Origin: an uncultured bacterium
Lineage (GTDB): Bacteria; Elusimicrobiota; Elusimicrobia; Elusimicrobiales; Elusimicrobiaceae
Direction: 5' to 3'
Assembly: GCA_949291545.1 (NCBI GenBank)
Contig: CASEWB010000007.1
Span: 124,001 to 188,000, forward strand
Length of the DNA: 64,000 bases
Shown: positions 17,094-26,263 of the stretch, piece after piece
How positions within the stretch are numbered: position 1 is the stretch's first letter
How the letters are laid out: the number at the start of each line of letters is the position of its first letter
Position numbers and translations under genes: made by a program
Notes under the pieces: generated by a model
The model's input: only the letters and a program-made list of their open reading frames with translations
The model's database searches: none
Told to the model about the DNA's origin: nothing

Positions 17094-17134
17094 GTTCTAT
17101 ATTTTGTTCTATAAATTTTAGGGAAACGTGTCAA
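17094..17134 (-). promoter_or_regulatory. lexA promoter with GTTCTATA direct-repeat operator
   Basis: On the minus strand, TTGACA (17129-17134) is followed at 17 bases by TAGAAC (17106-17111). Two copies of GTTCTATA (plus-strand 17094-17101 and 17106-17113) sit 12 bases apart, and the second overlaps the -10 region. Direct GTTC repeats are the operator style of alphaproteobacterial LexA (GTTC-N7-GTTC); here the gap is 8. Confidence 0.55.
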
Positions 17135-17139
17135 GCCGA

Positions 17140-17642
17140 ATTTGGAAATGTTGGTAGCCCGCCGCCGGTGAGGGGTATTTTCCCCGGCGGGAAAAAGTAC
17201 CCCAAAAGGGGGCCTAAGAGCCACAAAAAGCACTATATTATACAGCCCTTTTTCTAGCACCAGAAAAAGGGCGAAAAAGAGCGCCGGCCCAGGGCCCCAT
17301 AAAAATCACTTCCAAGAGGGAAATTTTATAACTCGCGCGGGCTATGCCCCGCGCTCAAACAATAAAATTTCTTCTCCGCTCGGAAGGCTTTTTATAGACG
17401 GGGCTAAAGGGCCGGATAAACGCTAACAACCACGGCAACAGCGCAAAAGGAAACAGCTTCCTTATTTAAAGGGCGCGACATTGCCAAAACAGTGCGGCTC
17501 CACAAGTCGCGCTAACGGGCATAGAGTAGGGTGGCCAGCCTCTGGGCCTTGCGGAAGCATCCACAAATTGTTCTTCCCTTTTGCAGTAGCACCGTACCCA
17601 ACGAAACCCTGTTCAAGGCAGAGCTCCGTGGCCTGGAAGGCC
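17140..17642. other. 500-base non-coding region with hairpins
   Basis: No gene is supported. It contains several hairpins (for example around 17165-17200, 17240-17270 and the CGCGCGGGC/GCCCCGCGC pair near 17335-17355). A 56-base element at 17479-17534 recurs before pilin 3. A short GGCC/GGCC palindrome touches the -35 box of pilin 2. Codon periodicity is not evident. Confidence 0.5.
17479..17534 (+). repeat. Pilin-upstream repeat, copy A
   Basis: 56 bases matching 26998-27053 at 44 positions without gaps, including CAGTG, GGCTCCAC and ATAGAGTAGGG. Both copies lie upstream of related pilin genes (2 and 3). Here about 110 extra bases separate it from the promoter. Confidence 0.7.
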
Positions 17643-17676
17643 TTGACGCGTTTTTTTTTTTTGATAAATTGGGGGT
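17643..17676 (+). promoter_or_regulatory. T-tract pilin promoter, copy 2 (12 T, leaderless)
   Basis: TTGACG (17643-17648), CG, 12 T (17651-17662), GA, -10 TAAATT (17665-17670), then six bases GGGGGT and the ATG. Spacer 16. The predicted +1 is the A of the start codon. Confidence 0.75.
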
Positions 17677-18216
17677 ATGCATAAAAAATATCAAAAAACC
17701 CTTACGGACGGAAAACGCCGTGCCAAACGCCGATTAGGCGGGTTTACGCTCATTGAATTATTGGTGGTGGTGCTGATTATCGGCATATTGGCAGCGGTGG
17801 CGTGGCCGAAGTATGAACTGGCGATTATGAAGGCCCGCATGGTGGAAATTTATAAATGGGGCGACTATGCTTCCCGCGAAGCGGAACTCTTTTATTTGGC
17901 CAATGGCCGCTATCCTTCCACTTTTTTGGAACTGGGCGTTGTGGTCCCGGGGTGCAACCAATCCGAAAATTATTTCAACGGCTGTCCGGGCAATAAAGAT
18001 ATTTCCATCGTGGAAATTTCCAACGGCGGGATTCTGATAGAAAGCCGCAGATACCCGATGCGCTATTTTCATGTTTTTGAACAACAATGGAGCCGACCGG
18101 AGAAGAAGTATTGTTGGGCGCTGACTTCTTATCCAAAAGGAAGAGAAACTTGCCAAAAATTAAGCGGCAATAAACCTCCAGTAGCTGATTGGTTTCCGAT
18201 ATATCCATTAGAATAA
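17677..18216 (+). CDS. Type IV pilin-like protein 2
   Basis: A 179-residue prepilin with an unusually long, strongly basic 22-residue leader (ending RRAKRRLGG), cleavage G|FTLIE, and the helix ELLVVVLIIGILAAVAWPKY. The head domain shares REAELFYLANGRYP..FLELGV and a VEISNG motif with pilin 3, so the two are recent paralogues. Pairs of Cys (GCNQ...NGCPG; YCW...ETCQK) could form disulfides. No Shine-Dalgarno is possible because the -10 box ends six bases before ATG. A single gene with its own terminator. Confidence 0.9.
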   Translation: MHKKYQKTLTDGKRRAKRRLGGFTLIELLVVVLIIGILAAVAWPKYELAIMKARMVEIYKWGDYASREAELFYLANGRYPSTFLELGVVVPGCNQSENYFNGCPGNKDISIVEISNGGILIESRRYPMRYFHVFEQQWSRPEKKYCWALTSYPKGRETCQKLSGNKPPVADWFPIYPLE

Positions 18217-18221
18217 GAACA

Positions 18222-18257
18222 ACAAAAACCCCGCCTGGTTTAGGCGGGGTTTTTTAG
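18222..18257 (+). terminator. Intrinsic terminator of pilin 2
   Basis: A CCCCGCCT/AGGCGGGG stem is followed by six T. An A-run on the left means it can also serve the minus-strand gal operon. Confidence 0.85.
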
Positions 18258-18269
18258 ACAGGGCAAATG

Positions 18270-19778
18270 CTATTGCAGTTTTTTAATAAACCGGTCAAAC
18301 GCGGCCTGCCCTTCGGGCGTGCGTTTGTACACGCCGGCATATTCCAGCACGCGGGCGAACACTTTGCCCACTTCCGCGCGCAGGATTTCCGCCGCGTTTT
18401 GGGCGGTAAACGTGTATTTTTTAAGCAGTTCTTCTGCCCACGGTGCGTGCTTGGCCAGGGCTTCGTCCTTTTTAATGGCGGCGAGGTCCTTTTTAATAAG
18501 CGGCGCTTCCAGCCCTTTTAATTCCTTGGCCAATCGCGCCGGCAGTACCGCCAGTCCCATTACTTCAATAAGGCCGATGTTTTCCTTTTTGATGTGGTGC
18601 ACTTCTTGGTGCGGGTGGAAAATGCCCATCGGGAATTCTTCCGTCGTGCGGTTATTGCGCAGAACGATGTCTAATTCAAAGGCTTTGCCGCGGCGGCGGG
18701 CGATAGGCGTAACCGTATTATGCGGCGTATCGCCGGTTTTGGCTAAAATATCGGCCTTGGGGTCGCTGTAAGTACGCCATTTTTTTAGGATGTAATCGGC
18801 CGCTTCTATTAGGTCCTTTTTGGAACCGTTTAAGCGGATTACGCTCATTGGCCATTTGACTACGCCCGCTTTTACGCGCGGGAATTTAGCCATTTTAAAC
18901 GTGCGTTCCACGGGGGCTTTTGCCATGGCAAAGGTGTAACGCCCGCCCTGGAAATGGTCGTGCGTTAAAATGGACCCGCCGACGATGGGCAAATCCGCAT
19001 TGGAGCCGATAAAATAGTGCGGCAGAAAGTCCACAAAGTTCAGCAGTCGCGCAAAGCTTTTTTTGGTCAGCTTCATTGGCTCGTGCTTGTCGGACAGGAA
19101 AATGCAATGCTCGTTGTAGTACACATACGGCGAGTATTGCAAATACCACGGTTCGCCGTCCTTCAATAAATCCAGGGGCACCAGGCGCAGGTTTTGGCGG
19201 GCCGGGTGATTGACGCGCCCGGCGTAGCCTTCGTTTTCCTTGCACAAAAGGCAGGGGGGGTAAGACGAGGCTTTCACCTTCAGCGCGGCGGCGATGTCCT
19301 TGGGGTCCTTTTCCGGCTTGGACATATTGATGGTGATGTCTAAATTGCCGTAAGCGGTGCGGGCCTTCCAGGCCAGGTTTTTGGCCACGCGTTCGGTGCG
19401 GATGTAGTCCAGCGCGCGGGCGTCGTGGTAGAACTTGTCCGTGGCGGCCTTGGGGCTTTTTTTGTGCAGGGCGTAAAATTCGTCCGTCACCGCCGAGGGC
19501 TGGCGGGCAAAGACGCCCATAAGTTTGGTGTCAAACAAGTCGCGCATAGTGACGGTGTCCGGCTCTATGAGGCCTTGTTTGGCGGCCCAGTCGCAGATGT
19601 TTTTTAAAATTTCGCACGGGTACGCGGGCGTTTTGCCTTTAAAATCGCTGGGGGTATAGTCGGACAAATGCAACAGGTCCAGCAGTTGGTTTACCGCCCA
19701 AGCGCGGTCCCGCGCGGGCAGGAGTTTTTCGTTAATGGCAAAGGCTACCAGTTGGTCAATCAGTACATTGATGTCCAT
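18270..19778 (-). CDS. galT: Galactose-1-phosphate uridylyltransferase (GalT2-type)
   Basis: 502 residues, the length of the GalT class common in Firmicutes (GalT2) rather than the about 350-residue E. coli type. It transfers UMP from UDP-glucose to galactose-1-phosphate. It shows the family blocks SSYPPCLLCKENEGYAGR, GGSILTHDHFQGG (His-x-His) and HPHQEVHH near residue 385. I chose the ATG after AGGAGAAACT; the ORF also runs further upstream. Last gene of the Leloir operon, eight bases after galE. Confidence 0.93.
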   Translation of the reverse strand: MDINVLIDQLVAFAINEKLLPARDRAWAVNQLLDLLHLSDYTPSDFKGKTPAYPCEILKNICDWAAKQGLIEPDTVTMRDLFDTKLMGVFARQPSAVTDEFYALHKKSPKAATDKFYHDARALDYIRTERVAKNLAWKARTAYGNLDITINMSKPEKDPKDIAAALKVKASSYPPCLLCKENEGYAGRVNHPARQNLRLVPLDLLKDGEPWYLQYSPYVYYNEHCIFLSDKHEPMKLTKKSFARLLNFVDFLPHYFIGSNADLPIVGGSILTHDHFQGGRYTFAMAKAPVERTFKMAKFPRVKAGVVKWPMSVIRLNGSKKDLIEAADYILKKWRTYSDPKADILAKTGDTPHNTVTPIARRRGKAFELDIVLRNNRTTEEFPMGIFHPHQEVHHIKKENIGLIEVMGLAVLPARLAKELKGLEAPLIKKDLAAIKKDEALAKHAPWAEELLKKYTFTAQNAAEILRAEVGKVFARVLEYAGVYKRTPEGQAAFDRFIKKLQ

Positions 19779-19786
19779 AGTTTCTC

Positions 19787-20761
<975 letters not shown>

Positions 20762-20784
20762 ATGTTCTCCCTTGTAAAATGAAC

Positions 20785-20809
20785 CCGCCGCCCGTTGGAG
20801 CGGCGGGGA
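20785..20809 (-). terminator. Hairpin between galK and galE
   Basis: A CCCGCCGC/GCGGCGGG stem is followed on the minus strand by TTCATTTT, an imperfect U-run. It may be a partial terminator or mRNA-processing element inside the gal operon. Confidence 0.45.
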
Positions 20810-20813
20810 AAAA

Positions 20814-21986
20814 TCAGTACATCTTGGGTTCCGGGCGTGCCGGTCCGCCGACGGAAGCGATATAAAAGTCCGCCGTCAGGCCCGTTTTTTCGCGGTAAAT
20901 TTTACCTACGTTATCTATAAAGTTTTTGACGTCTTCGTCCTTCACCAGTGCAATGGCGCAGCCGCCAAAGCCCGCGCCGGTCATACGCGCGCCCAGCACG
21001 CCTTTTTGCTGCCAGGCGGCTTCGGCCAGCGTGTCGAGTTCTTTGCCGGTTACTTCGTAATCGTCACGCAAAGAAACGTGCGACGCGTTCATTAGTTTGC
21101 CGAAGGTTTCCAAATCGCCCTCTTTTAATTTTTTAACGGCTTCCAACGTGCGTTGGTTTTCGTACACGGCGTGTTTGGCGCGTTTGCGCTCCACCGGGTC
21201 GGTGATAAGGTCTTTATTCCGTTCAAAATCTTCAATGCTTAGTTCCCCCAAGGATTTAATGGGCAGGCGTGTTTGCAGCGCTTTTAAAGCGCGTTCGCAT
21301 TCGCCGCGGCGTTCGTTGTATTTCGAGTCCGCCAGTTCACGGCGTTTGTTGGTGTTCATAATCACAATGGAAATGCCTTTTAGGTCCAGTGGGGCGTATT
21401 CGTAATCCAGCGTGTTGCAGTCCAGCAGCACGGCACAGCCTTCTTTGCCCATGCCAATAGCAAATTGGTCCATAATGCCGCAGTTCATACCTACGAATTT
21501 ATTTTCGGCTTCCTGGCAGATTTTTACCAGTTCCACCGGCGGAATGTAAAGCTTAAAAACGGTATTCATAGCTACCGCGGTGGCCAGTTCAATAGACGCG
21601 GAGGAAGAAAGCCCCGCCCCGTTGGGAATATCGCCCCAGAACATCAGTTCAAACCCTTGGTCTATTTTGTAGCCGCGGTTTTGAAGCGTTTTAATAACGC
21701 CCAGCGGATAGTTGGCCCAATCTTGTTTTTTATTGTAGGAGATGTTGTCCAAATCGGCATCTATAATGCCCTGCTGCGGGAAATTGAGCGAATAGAGGCG
21801 TATTTTGCGGTCGTCCCGCTTGCAGAATACGCAATGCGTGCCGAAAGACAAGGCGCACGGAAATACATGCCCGCCGTTGTAATCGGTATGTTCGCCAATC
21901 AGGTTCACGCGGCCGGGCGCAAAAAAATATAGTTTTTCCTTTTTGAACACTTCGTTGAATTTGCTTCTTAGTGACAGTTGGTTCAT
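20814..21986 (-). CDS. galK: Galactokinase
   Basis: 390-residue GHMP kinase that phosphorylates galactose at C1. Signature APGRVNLIGEHTDYNGGHVFP at the N-terminus, the ATP loop PNGAGLSSSASIELA near residue 115 and the C-terminal GARMTGAGFGGCAIALV. ATG is preceded by AAAGGGGATAATTC; the ORF is open further upstream but that part is not conserved. Confidence 0.96.
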   Translation of the reverse strand: MNQLSLRSKFNEVFKKEKLYFFAPGRVNLIGEHTDYNGGHVFPCALSFGTHCVFCKRDDRKIRLYSLNFPQQGIIDADLDNISYNKKQDWANYPLGVIKTLQNRGYKIDQGFELMFWGDIPNGAGLSSSASIELATAVAMNTVFKLYIPPVELVKICQEAENKFVGMNCGIMDQFAIGMGKEGCAVLLDCNTLDYEYAPLDLKGISIVIMNTNKRRELADSKYNERRGECERALKALQTRLPIKSLGELSIEDFERNKDLITDPVERKRAKHAVYENQRTLEAVKKLKEGDLETFGKLMNASHVSLRDDYEVTGKELDTLAEAAWQQKGVLGARMTGAGFGGCAIALVKDEDVKNFIDNVGKIYREKTGLTADFYIASVGGPARPEPKMY

Positions 21987-22024
21987 AGAATTATCCCCTT
22001 TGGGGCGCAGGGCGCCCTCTAAAT

Positions 22025-22963
22025 TTATTGTACGGTCATTTTTAACGACCATTCATACCGGCCTTTTGGCCCGATGATGGCCGCCCGACGGATTTTGTTT
22101 GCTACATACAAATCGTCATACACGCCGGTGCAAGGCTCCAGGGCAATATTGTAATCACCGCGGTAGCCGCCTTGGGTTTTCCAAACGCCGAGGTAGGGCA
22201 CCTTGTCCGGGTCGTAGGAGTAGATTAGTTTTTCACCCGTGTCGGTGTGTTCAATGCCGCACCAACCGGCGAGGTTCTTTTCGGTAAAATAGAATTTTTC
22301 GCAGTTGCCTGCGCTGACGGGCTCGGTGGCGGCAAGATCCATTTCCTGGCCGTTTACGTCCGTAGTCCGCGGGTAAGTGTGGCGGGTACCCCAGGGGCCT
22401 AAGCGTTTGGTGCCGTGTTCCACCGTCATTACTTGGGTCAGGTTTTCCGGGACGAGCAGACGCGTAGCGGGGGAACAAGCTAACAAGCAGTGGGGCGTCC
22501 AGATAAATTTAAATTCTTCGGAGGCGGTGTTTTCCACGCAGTATTCCAGTAAAATTTCATTATCTTTTAACGAAATGTTTTTGGAAAAAATATACGGCAA
22601 CGTTTGGCTTTTTACAAAGGCTTTGGCGGAGCGGTCGTTGGGCGCGCAGATGCCTTCCCAGGGCAGGGCCCATACTTCGCCATGGTCGGGGATGGGCATG
22701 CCGGCCCAAGGCCCGTCCGGGTAGGGGCAGGCGTCTATGGAGGGGAAGACTTCGTCAAACCCGCTGGAGTCATATTCCGCAAACGACGCGCCATATTCCG
22801 GCACGCGAAGTGCTTCGGCCGTGGATTGGAACAAAAATTCCCGTCCGGTTTTTTTGCTGACGAGGCTGGCTATTTTCCAGGCGTATCCCGGCAGCAGCGT
22901 TAGGCGCAGCAAGTCATTTTCCAGCGCCAAGGCCGCAAGGCCTTTATAGGTGGTTTGTATCAT
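22025..22963 (-). CDS. galM: Aldose 1-epimerase family protein (galactose mutarotase)
   Basis: 312 residues of the galactose mutarotase-like fold, consistent with supplying alpha-galactose to galactokinase. Visible are FLFQSTAEAL near residue 43, a His in FIWTPHCLLA, and the acidic LEPCTGVYDDL near the C-terminus. The sequence is divergent, so the role rests partly on its place at the head of galK-galE-galT. Start ATG after GGGGGACGT; that ribosome site directly adjoins the T-run of a hairpin following cdd. Confidence 0.8.
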   Translation of the reverse strand: MIQTTYKGLAALALENDLLRLTLLPGYAWKIASLVSKKTGREFLFQSTAEALRVPEYGASFAEYDSSGFDEVFPSIDACPYPDGPWAGMPIPDHGEVWALPWEGICAPNDRSAKAFVKSQTLPYIFSKNISLKDNEILLEYCVENTASEEFKFIWTPHCLLACSPATRLLVPENLTQVMTVEHGTKRLGPWGTRHTYPRTTDVNGQEMDLAATEPVSAGNCEKFYFTEKNLAGWCGIEHTDTGEKLIYSYDPDKVPYLGVWKTQGGYRGDYNIALEPCTGVYDDLYVANKIRRAAIIGPKGRYEWSLKMTVQ

Positions 22964-22972
22964 ACGTCCCCC

Positions 22973-22997
22973 AAAAAAACGCGGCAAAAGCCGCGCA
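22973..22997 (-). terminator. Terminator between cytidine deaminase and galM
   Basis: A GCGGC-TTTT-GCCGC hairpin on the minus strand is followed by seven T that run straight into the galM Shine-Dalgarno. It either ends the cdd transcript or tunes read-through into the gal operon. Confidence 0.7.
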
Positions 22998-23432
22998 TTA
23001 TTTTTCCGAAAATTTATCAAACGGAAACGGCATTAAATCGCGCAGGGTTTTGCGGTAGACAATGCGTTTTTGTTTATCCAACACGGCAATTAAAATAGGC
23101 GTATCCGGCGGCATAAATTCGCTCATTACTTGCCGGCACGCTCCGCAAGGGGAGTTAAAAGCCATTCCCGGCAGTTTTTGCGTAACGAGCGCCAGTGCAC
23201 GCAGGCGGCGTTCGCCGGCCCCCACAGCGGCAAAAATGGCATTGCGTTCGGCGCAGACGGTCAGCCCGTAGGAAGCATTTTCGATATTGGTTCCCTGGAA
23301 AATCCGTCCATCTTGCGCCAATACGGCGGCGCCTACTTCAAACTTAGAGTAGGGCGAATAGGAGTTCTCGCGCACTTGCTGCGCGGCGTCCAGCAAGGCT
23401 TTTTCTTCGTCTTTGGTTAACGTTTTGTTCAT
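22998..23432 (-). CDS. cdd: Cytidine deaminase
   Basis: 144 residues, the usual length for the homotetrameric enzyme that converts cytidine/deoxycytidine to uridine/deoxyuridine in pyrimidine salvage. The zinc site is complete: CAERNAIFAAV (Cys, Glu) and PCGACRQVM (two Cys), plus YSPYSKFEVGAAV and NIENASYGLT. I chose ATG after AAGGGT; the longer ORF reaches into the divergent promoter. It precedes the gal cluster but is separated by a hairpin. Confidence 0.94.
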   Translation of the reverse strand: MNKTLTKDEEKALLDAAQQVRENSYSPYSKFEVGAAVLAQDGRIFQGTNIENASYGLTVCAERNAIFAAVGAGERRLRALALVTQKLPGMAFNSPCGACRQVMSEFMPPDTPILIAVLDKQKRIVYRKTLRDLMPFPFDKFSEK

Positions 23433-23515
23433 ACCCTTATTTTTATAATAAAGGAGCGAAAAGTCAACCCTCTTTTTCGCACGCGCGTACGGGCAGACGG
23501 CAACCCGCTTTTTGT

Positions 23516-23530
23516 TATAATAAAACAAAT
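23516..23530 (+). promoter_or_regulatory. Promoter of SGNH esterase gene, nearly leaderless
   Basis: TATAAT (23516-23521) with only nine bases before ATG and no Shine-Dalgarno, so the 5' leader would be about three bases. Confidence 0.45.
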
Positions 23531-24130
23531 ATGAAAAACTGGATATTAGTACTGCTGGTGGCGGTGTGCGCCTATTATTTTATGCGGGATACGGCGGAAA
23601 TAAAAAACGTGCATAATCCCGGCACGGCTATTGTGGCCTTTGGGGATAGTTTAACCGCCGGATACGGTGCGCCGAAAGGCTCGGCTTACCCGGACTTTTT
23701 GGCCCAATTGCTGGGGCGTGAAGTGGTAAACTTGGGCTTATCCGGCGAGACGGCCGAACAGGCCCCTGCCCGCTTGCCGGAGGTGCTGGCCCAAAACCCC
23801 TATATGGTGCTGATTGAATTTGGCGGCAACGATTATATGCGCAATATGCGTATGGAAGACGCTGTGGCAGCCGTGGGGCAGATAGTGGACGCCGTACAGC
23901 AGGCCGGCGCGATTGCCGTGGTGGTGGACATTGGCGGCCCTGGGATGGGCCACTACACGCGGGCTTATAAGCAGCTGGCGCAGGAAAAACAAGCGGTATT
24001 TGTACCCGGTATTTTGAAAGGAATTTTTAATAAAAAGAAATACAAAGCCGATATGGTGCACCCCAACGCCGCCGGATATAAAATAGTGGCCGAGCGGGTG
24101 CATAAGGCAATTAAGCCGTATGTAAAATAA
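23531..24130 (+). CDS. SGNH/GDSL-family esterase (TesA-like)
   Basis: 199 residues. An N-terminal hydrophobic segment (NWILVLLVAVCAYYFM) suggests export or membrane anchoring. The four SGNH blocks are present: FGDSLTAGYG (Ser), NLGLSGETA (Gly), FGGNDYMRN (Asn) and MVHPNAAGYK (Asp/His replaced as VHPN with catalytic His). It resembles the periplasmic arylesterase/lysophospholipase TesA. The lipid or acyl-ester substrate is unknown. It is transcribed just before the phospholipase-D lipoprotein, which makes lipid metabolism plausible. Confidence 0.88.
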   Translation: MKNWILVLLVAVCAYYFMRDTAEIKNVHNPGTAIVAFGDSLTAGYGAPKGSAYPDFLAQLLGREVVNLGLSGETAEQAPARLPEVLAQNPYMVLIEFGGNDYMRNMRMEDAVAAVGQIVDAVQQAGAIAVVVDIGGPGMGHYTRAYKQLAQEKQAVFVPGILKGIFNKKKYKADMVHPNAAGYKIVAERVHKAIKPYVK

Positions 24131-24195
24131 GTGTTTGCCTTTGCCAAGCTTACGCTCCAGGCGTGGCGCAACCCGTATTCCGGGGAAAACGCGTC

Positions 24196-24230
24196 TTGTC
24201 CCTCCGTTTAGATTTGCTACAATAGCCCTA
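24196..24230 (+). promoter_or_regulatory. Leaderless promoter of phospholipase-D lipoprotein gene
   Basis: -35 TTGTCC (24196-24201), 16-base spacer, TTTGC-TACAAT (-10 at 24218-24223), six bases, then ATG at 24230. The predicted +1 is the start codon. Confidence 0.65.
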
Positions 24231-26248
24231 TGACGAAACTTCGCCTACTGATTTGTTTTTGTTTGGCTTTTCTTTTGTGCGCGTGTGCGCATTCTTCCCA
24301 AAAGCAAAATGCTTTGCGGCGGGTGGCTTCCCATCAAGTGGAGCCGGCCGGAGCCTTTTTGGTGTCGGATACCTTGTATATCCAATACGATTATCAAGGG
24401 GAATCTTTTTTCTTTACGGCGGATTTGGATCATGTCCAACCGGAAGGAAACGTACAAATTGTGCCCTTGATGCCCCAACGCATTAAAAACCCAGAACGGC
24501 TGGACCACCGCCGCCGGGTGGTAGTAGTCGGGCGGGAATGGACCGAAGTGCTTAAACGCACCATCGCTCCGCTGGTGCCGCCGCATACGGGGCAGGGGGT
24601 GTTGCTGTTTATCCAAAATTACGAAACCGTCCTTTTGCGCCGTTCCGACGGGACCCCCGATTTGGTACAGCTTAAAGACGCTCCCGGGGATATTCAAATT
24701 GTGGGGCATATTGAAGCGGCACAGTTTGACTTAATGGTAAACGAACAGCTTAAAAAAATGGTGGCCGCGGCCGGAGAGCCCTATACGCGCTTTTTGCTGC
24801 AGCTGGACGGGGTGCCCGCGTCGCCGTATATTTATGTGGATACGGAAAAACGCCAAAATATTCAGCTTCAGCTGCCGGATTATTACGAAGTAAAAAAAGA
24901 AATGACTTCGCTGGGTTTTTCGGCTTCGTTTATTTATTCGTTTTTTGTAAAAAGCCATTTATTCAGCCTTGTTAAAGCTCCTTTTACTACGGCCCACCGC
25001 CTGGCGGCTTTTGGCACGGCTACCGTGTATACCACTTTCCCGCCCCATACGGCGGATTTAAAGGAAATTCCGCCGCTTAACACTTCAGGCGACGAAATGG
25101 ATTTAACCGATTTTAACCGTTGGTTGGATAAAAAAATCAGCAAGCAAAACTATAAAGCCTTTGTTACCTTGCTTATAGACGGGGAAGAATTCTTCCCGCA
25201 TTTTATGTTGGCAATGCAGCGCGCGCAAGAAAGCATTTTTACCACTGTGTATATTTTTATGGCGGACCCGTACGGCTTGTCTATTGCAGACGTAATGAAA
25301 GCCCGCGCCAATGAAGGCATAGACGTGCGCGTAGTGGTGGACGAACTAAACACCGTGCTCAATTCCGGCAAAAATCCGGAATTAAAAACTTCCGAAACGT
25401 TCATTATGCCCAAGTACATAACGTCGTACCTGCGCAAAAATTCCAAAGCCAAAGCCCGCACCCATTTAAACCCGTGGGGCACGTTTGACCACAGCAAAGT
25501 ATATATTGTGGACCGCAAAATCGCCTATACGGGCGGAATGAACATCGGCCAGGAATACCGCTATACCTGGCACGATATGATGGTGGCACTGGAAGGGCCG
25601 GTGGTGGGGCGGCTGGTAAAAAACTTTTATGAAAACTGGTCGTTTACCGGCTGGGGCGGCGATTATGCAGCCGCTTACCGCAAATTGTTCAGCAAGCGCC
25701 AGCGCGAGGGAAACCGTGAAGTGCCGGGAATGATAGACGTGCGGCTGATGTATACCAAGCCCAACGACTCCGAAATTTTTGACGCCCAGCGCGAAGCTAT
25801 CCGCCGCGCTAAAAAACGCGTATATATCCAGAACGCCTATTTTTCGGACGACCGCATTATCAAGGAACTGATTGACGCCCGCGGCCGCGGGGTGGACGTA
25901 CGCGTAATTTTGCCCGGTAAAAACGATGTGGGAATTATGGACCTGAACAACCGGGTGATGGCTAACAAACTCTTAAAAAACGGCGTGCGCGTGTATTTTT
26001 ATAAGGGTATGAGCCATGTGAAAGCCGCCTTGTATGACGGCTGGGCGGTGGTGGGGTCTTCCAATTTCGACAAAATGAGCCTCTACATCAATAAAGAAAT
26101 GAGCTTAGGTATTTCCGACCCGGCCTTCGTGCACGAATTGGAAACGCGGCTGTTTGAAACGGATTTTGAAAATTCAGAAGAACTGACCGAACCGCTGGAA
26201 TTGGCGTGGACGGCCTCCATTGTGACGGCTTTGACGAACCAAATGTAA
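24230..26248 (+). CDS. Phospholipase D/cardiolipin synthase-like lipoprotein
   Basis: 672 residues. The N-terminus is a lipoprotein signal (LLICFCLAFLLCACAHSS). About 270 residues of unrecognised sequence follow, then two PLD domains. The two catalytic HxKxxxxD motifs are complete: HSKVYIVD near residue 421 and HVKAALYD near 597, each followed by the Gly/Asn segment (GGMNIGQEYRY; GSSNFDKMS). Such proteins exchange phosphatidyl groups (cardiolipin synthase) or cleave phosphodiesters. A lipoprotein form suggests action at the envelope. The unknown N-terminal part may be substrate-binding. Confidence 0.85.
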   Translation: MTKLRLLICFCLAFLLCACAHSSQKQNALRRVASHQVEPAGAFLVSDTLYIQYDYQGESFFFTADLDHVQPEGNVQIVPLMPQRIKNPERLDHRRRVVVVGREWTEVLKRTIAPLVPPHTGQGVLLFIQNYETVLLRRSDGTPDLVQLKDAPGDIQIVGHIEAAQFDLMVNEQLKKMVAAAGEPYTRFLLQLDGVPASPYIYVDTEKRQNIQLQLPDYYEVKKEMTSLGFSASFIYSFFVKSHLFSLVKAPFTTAHRLAAFGTATVYTTFPPHTADLKEIPPLNTSGDEMDLTDFNRWLDKKISKQNYKAFVTLLIDGEEFFPHFMLAMQRAQESIFTTVYIFMADPYGLSIADVMKARANEGIDVRVVVDELNTVLNSGKNPELKTSETFIMPKYITSYLRKNSKAKARTHLNPWGTFDHSKVYIVDRKIAYTGGMNIGQEYRYTWHDMMVALEGPVVGRLVKNFYENWSFTGWGGDYAAAYRKLFSKRQREGNREVPGMIDVRLMYTKPNDSEIFDAQREAIRRAKKRVYIQNAYFSDDRIIKELIDARGRGVDVRVILPGKNDVGIMDLNNRVMANKLLKNGVRVYFYKGMSHVKAALYDGWAVVGSSNFDKMSLYINKEMSLGISDPAFVHELETRLFETDFENSEELTEPLELAWTASIVTALTNQM

Positions 26249-26263
26249 ATCCGTTTAGCCCTG

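Noticed and set aside
17140..17642. Small proteins in the non-coding region upstream of pilin 2
   Set aside because: Short open frames lack ribosome sites and any conserved pattern, and they run through hairpins and the T-tract promoter.
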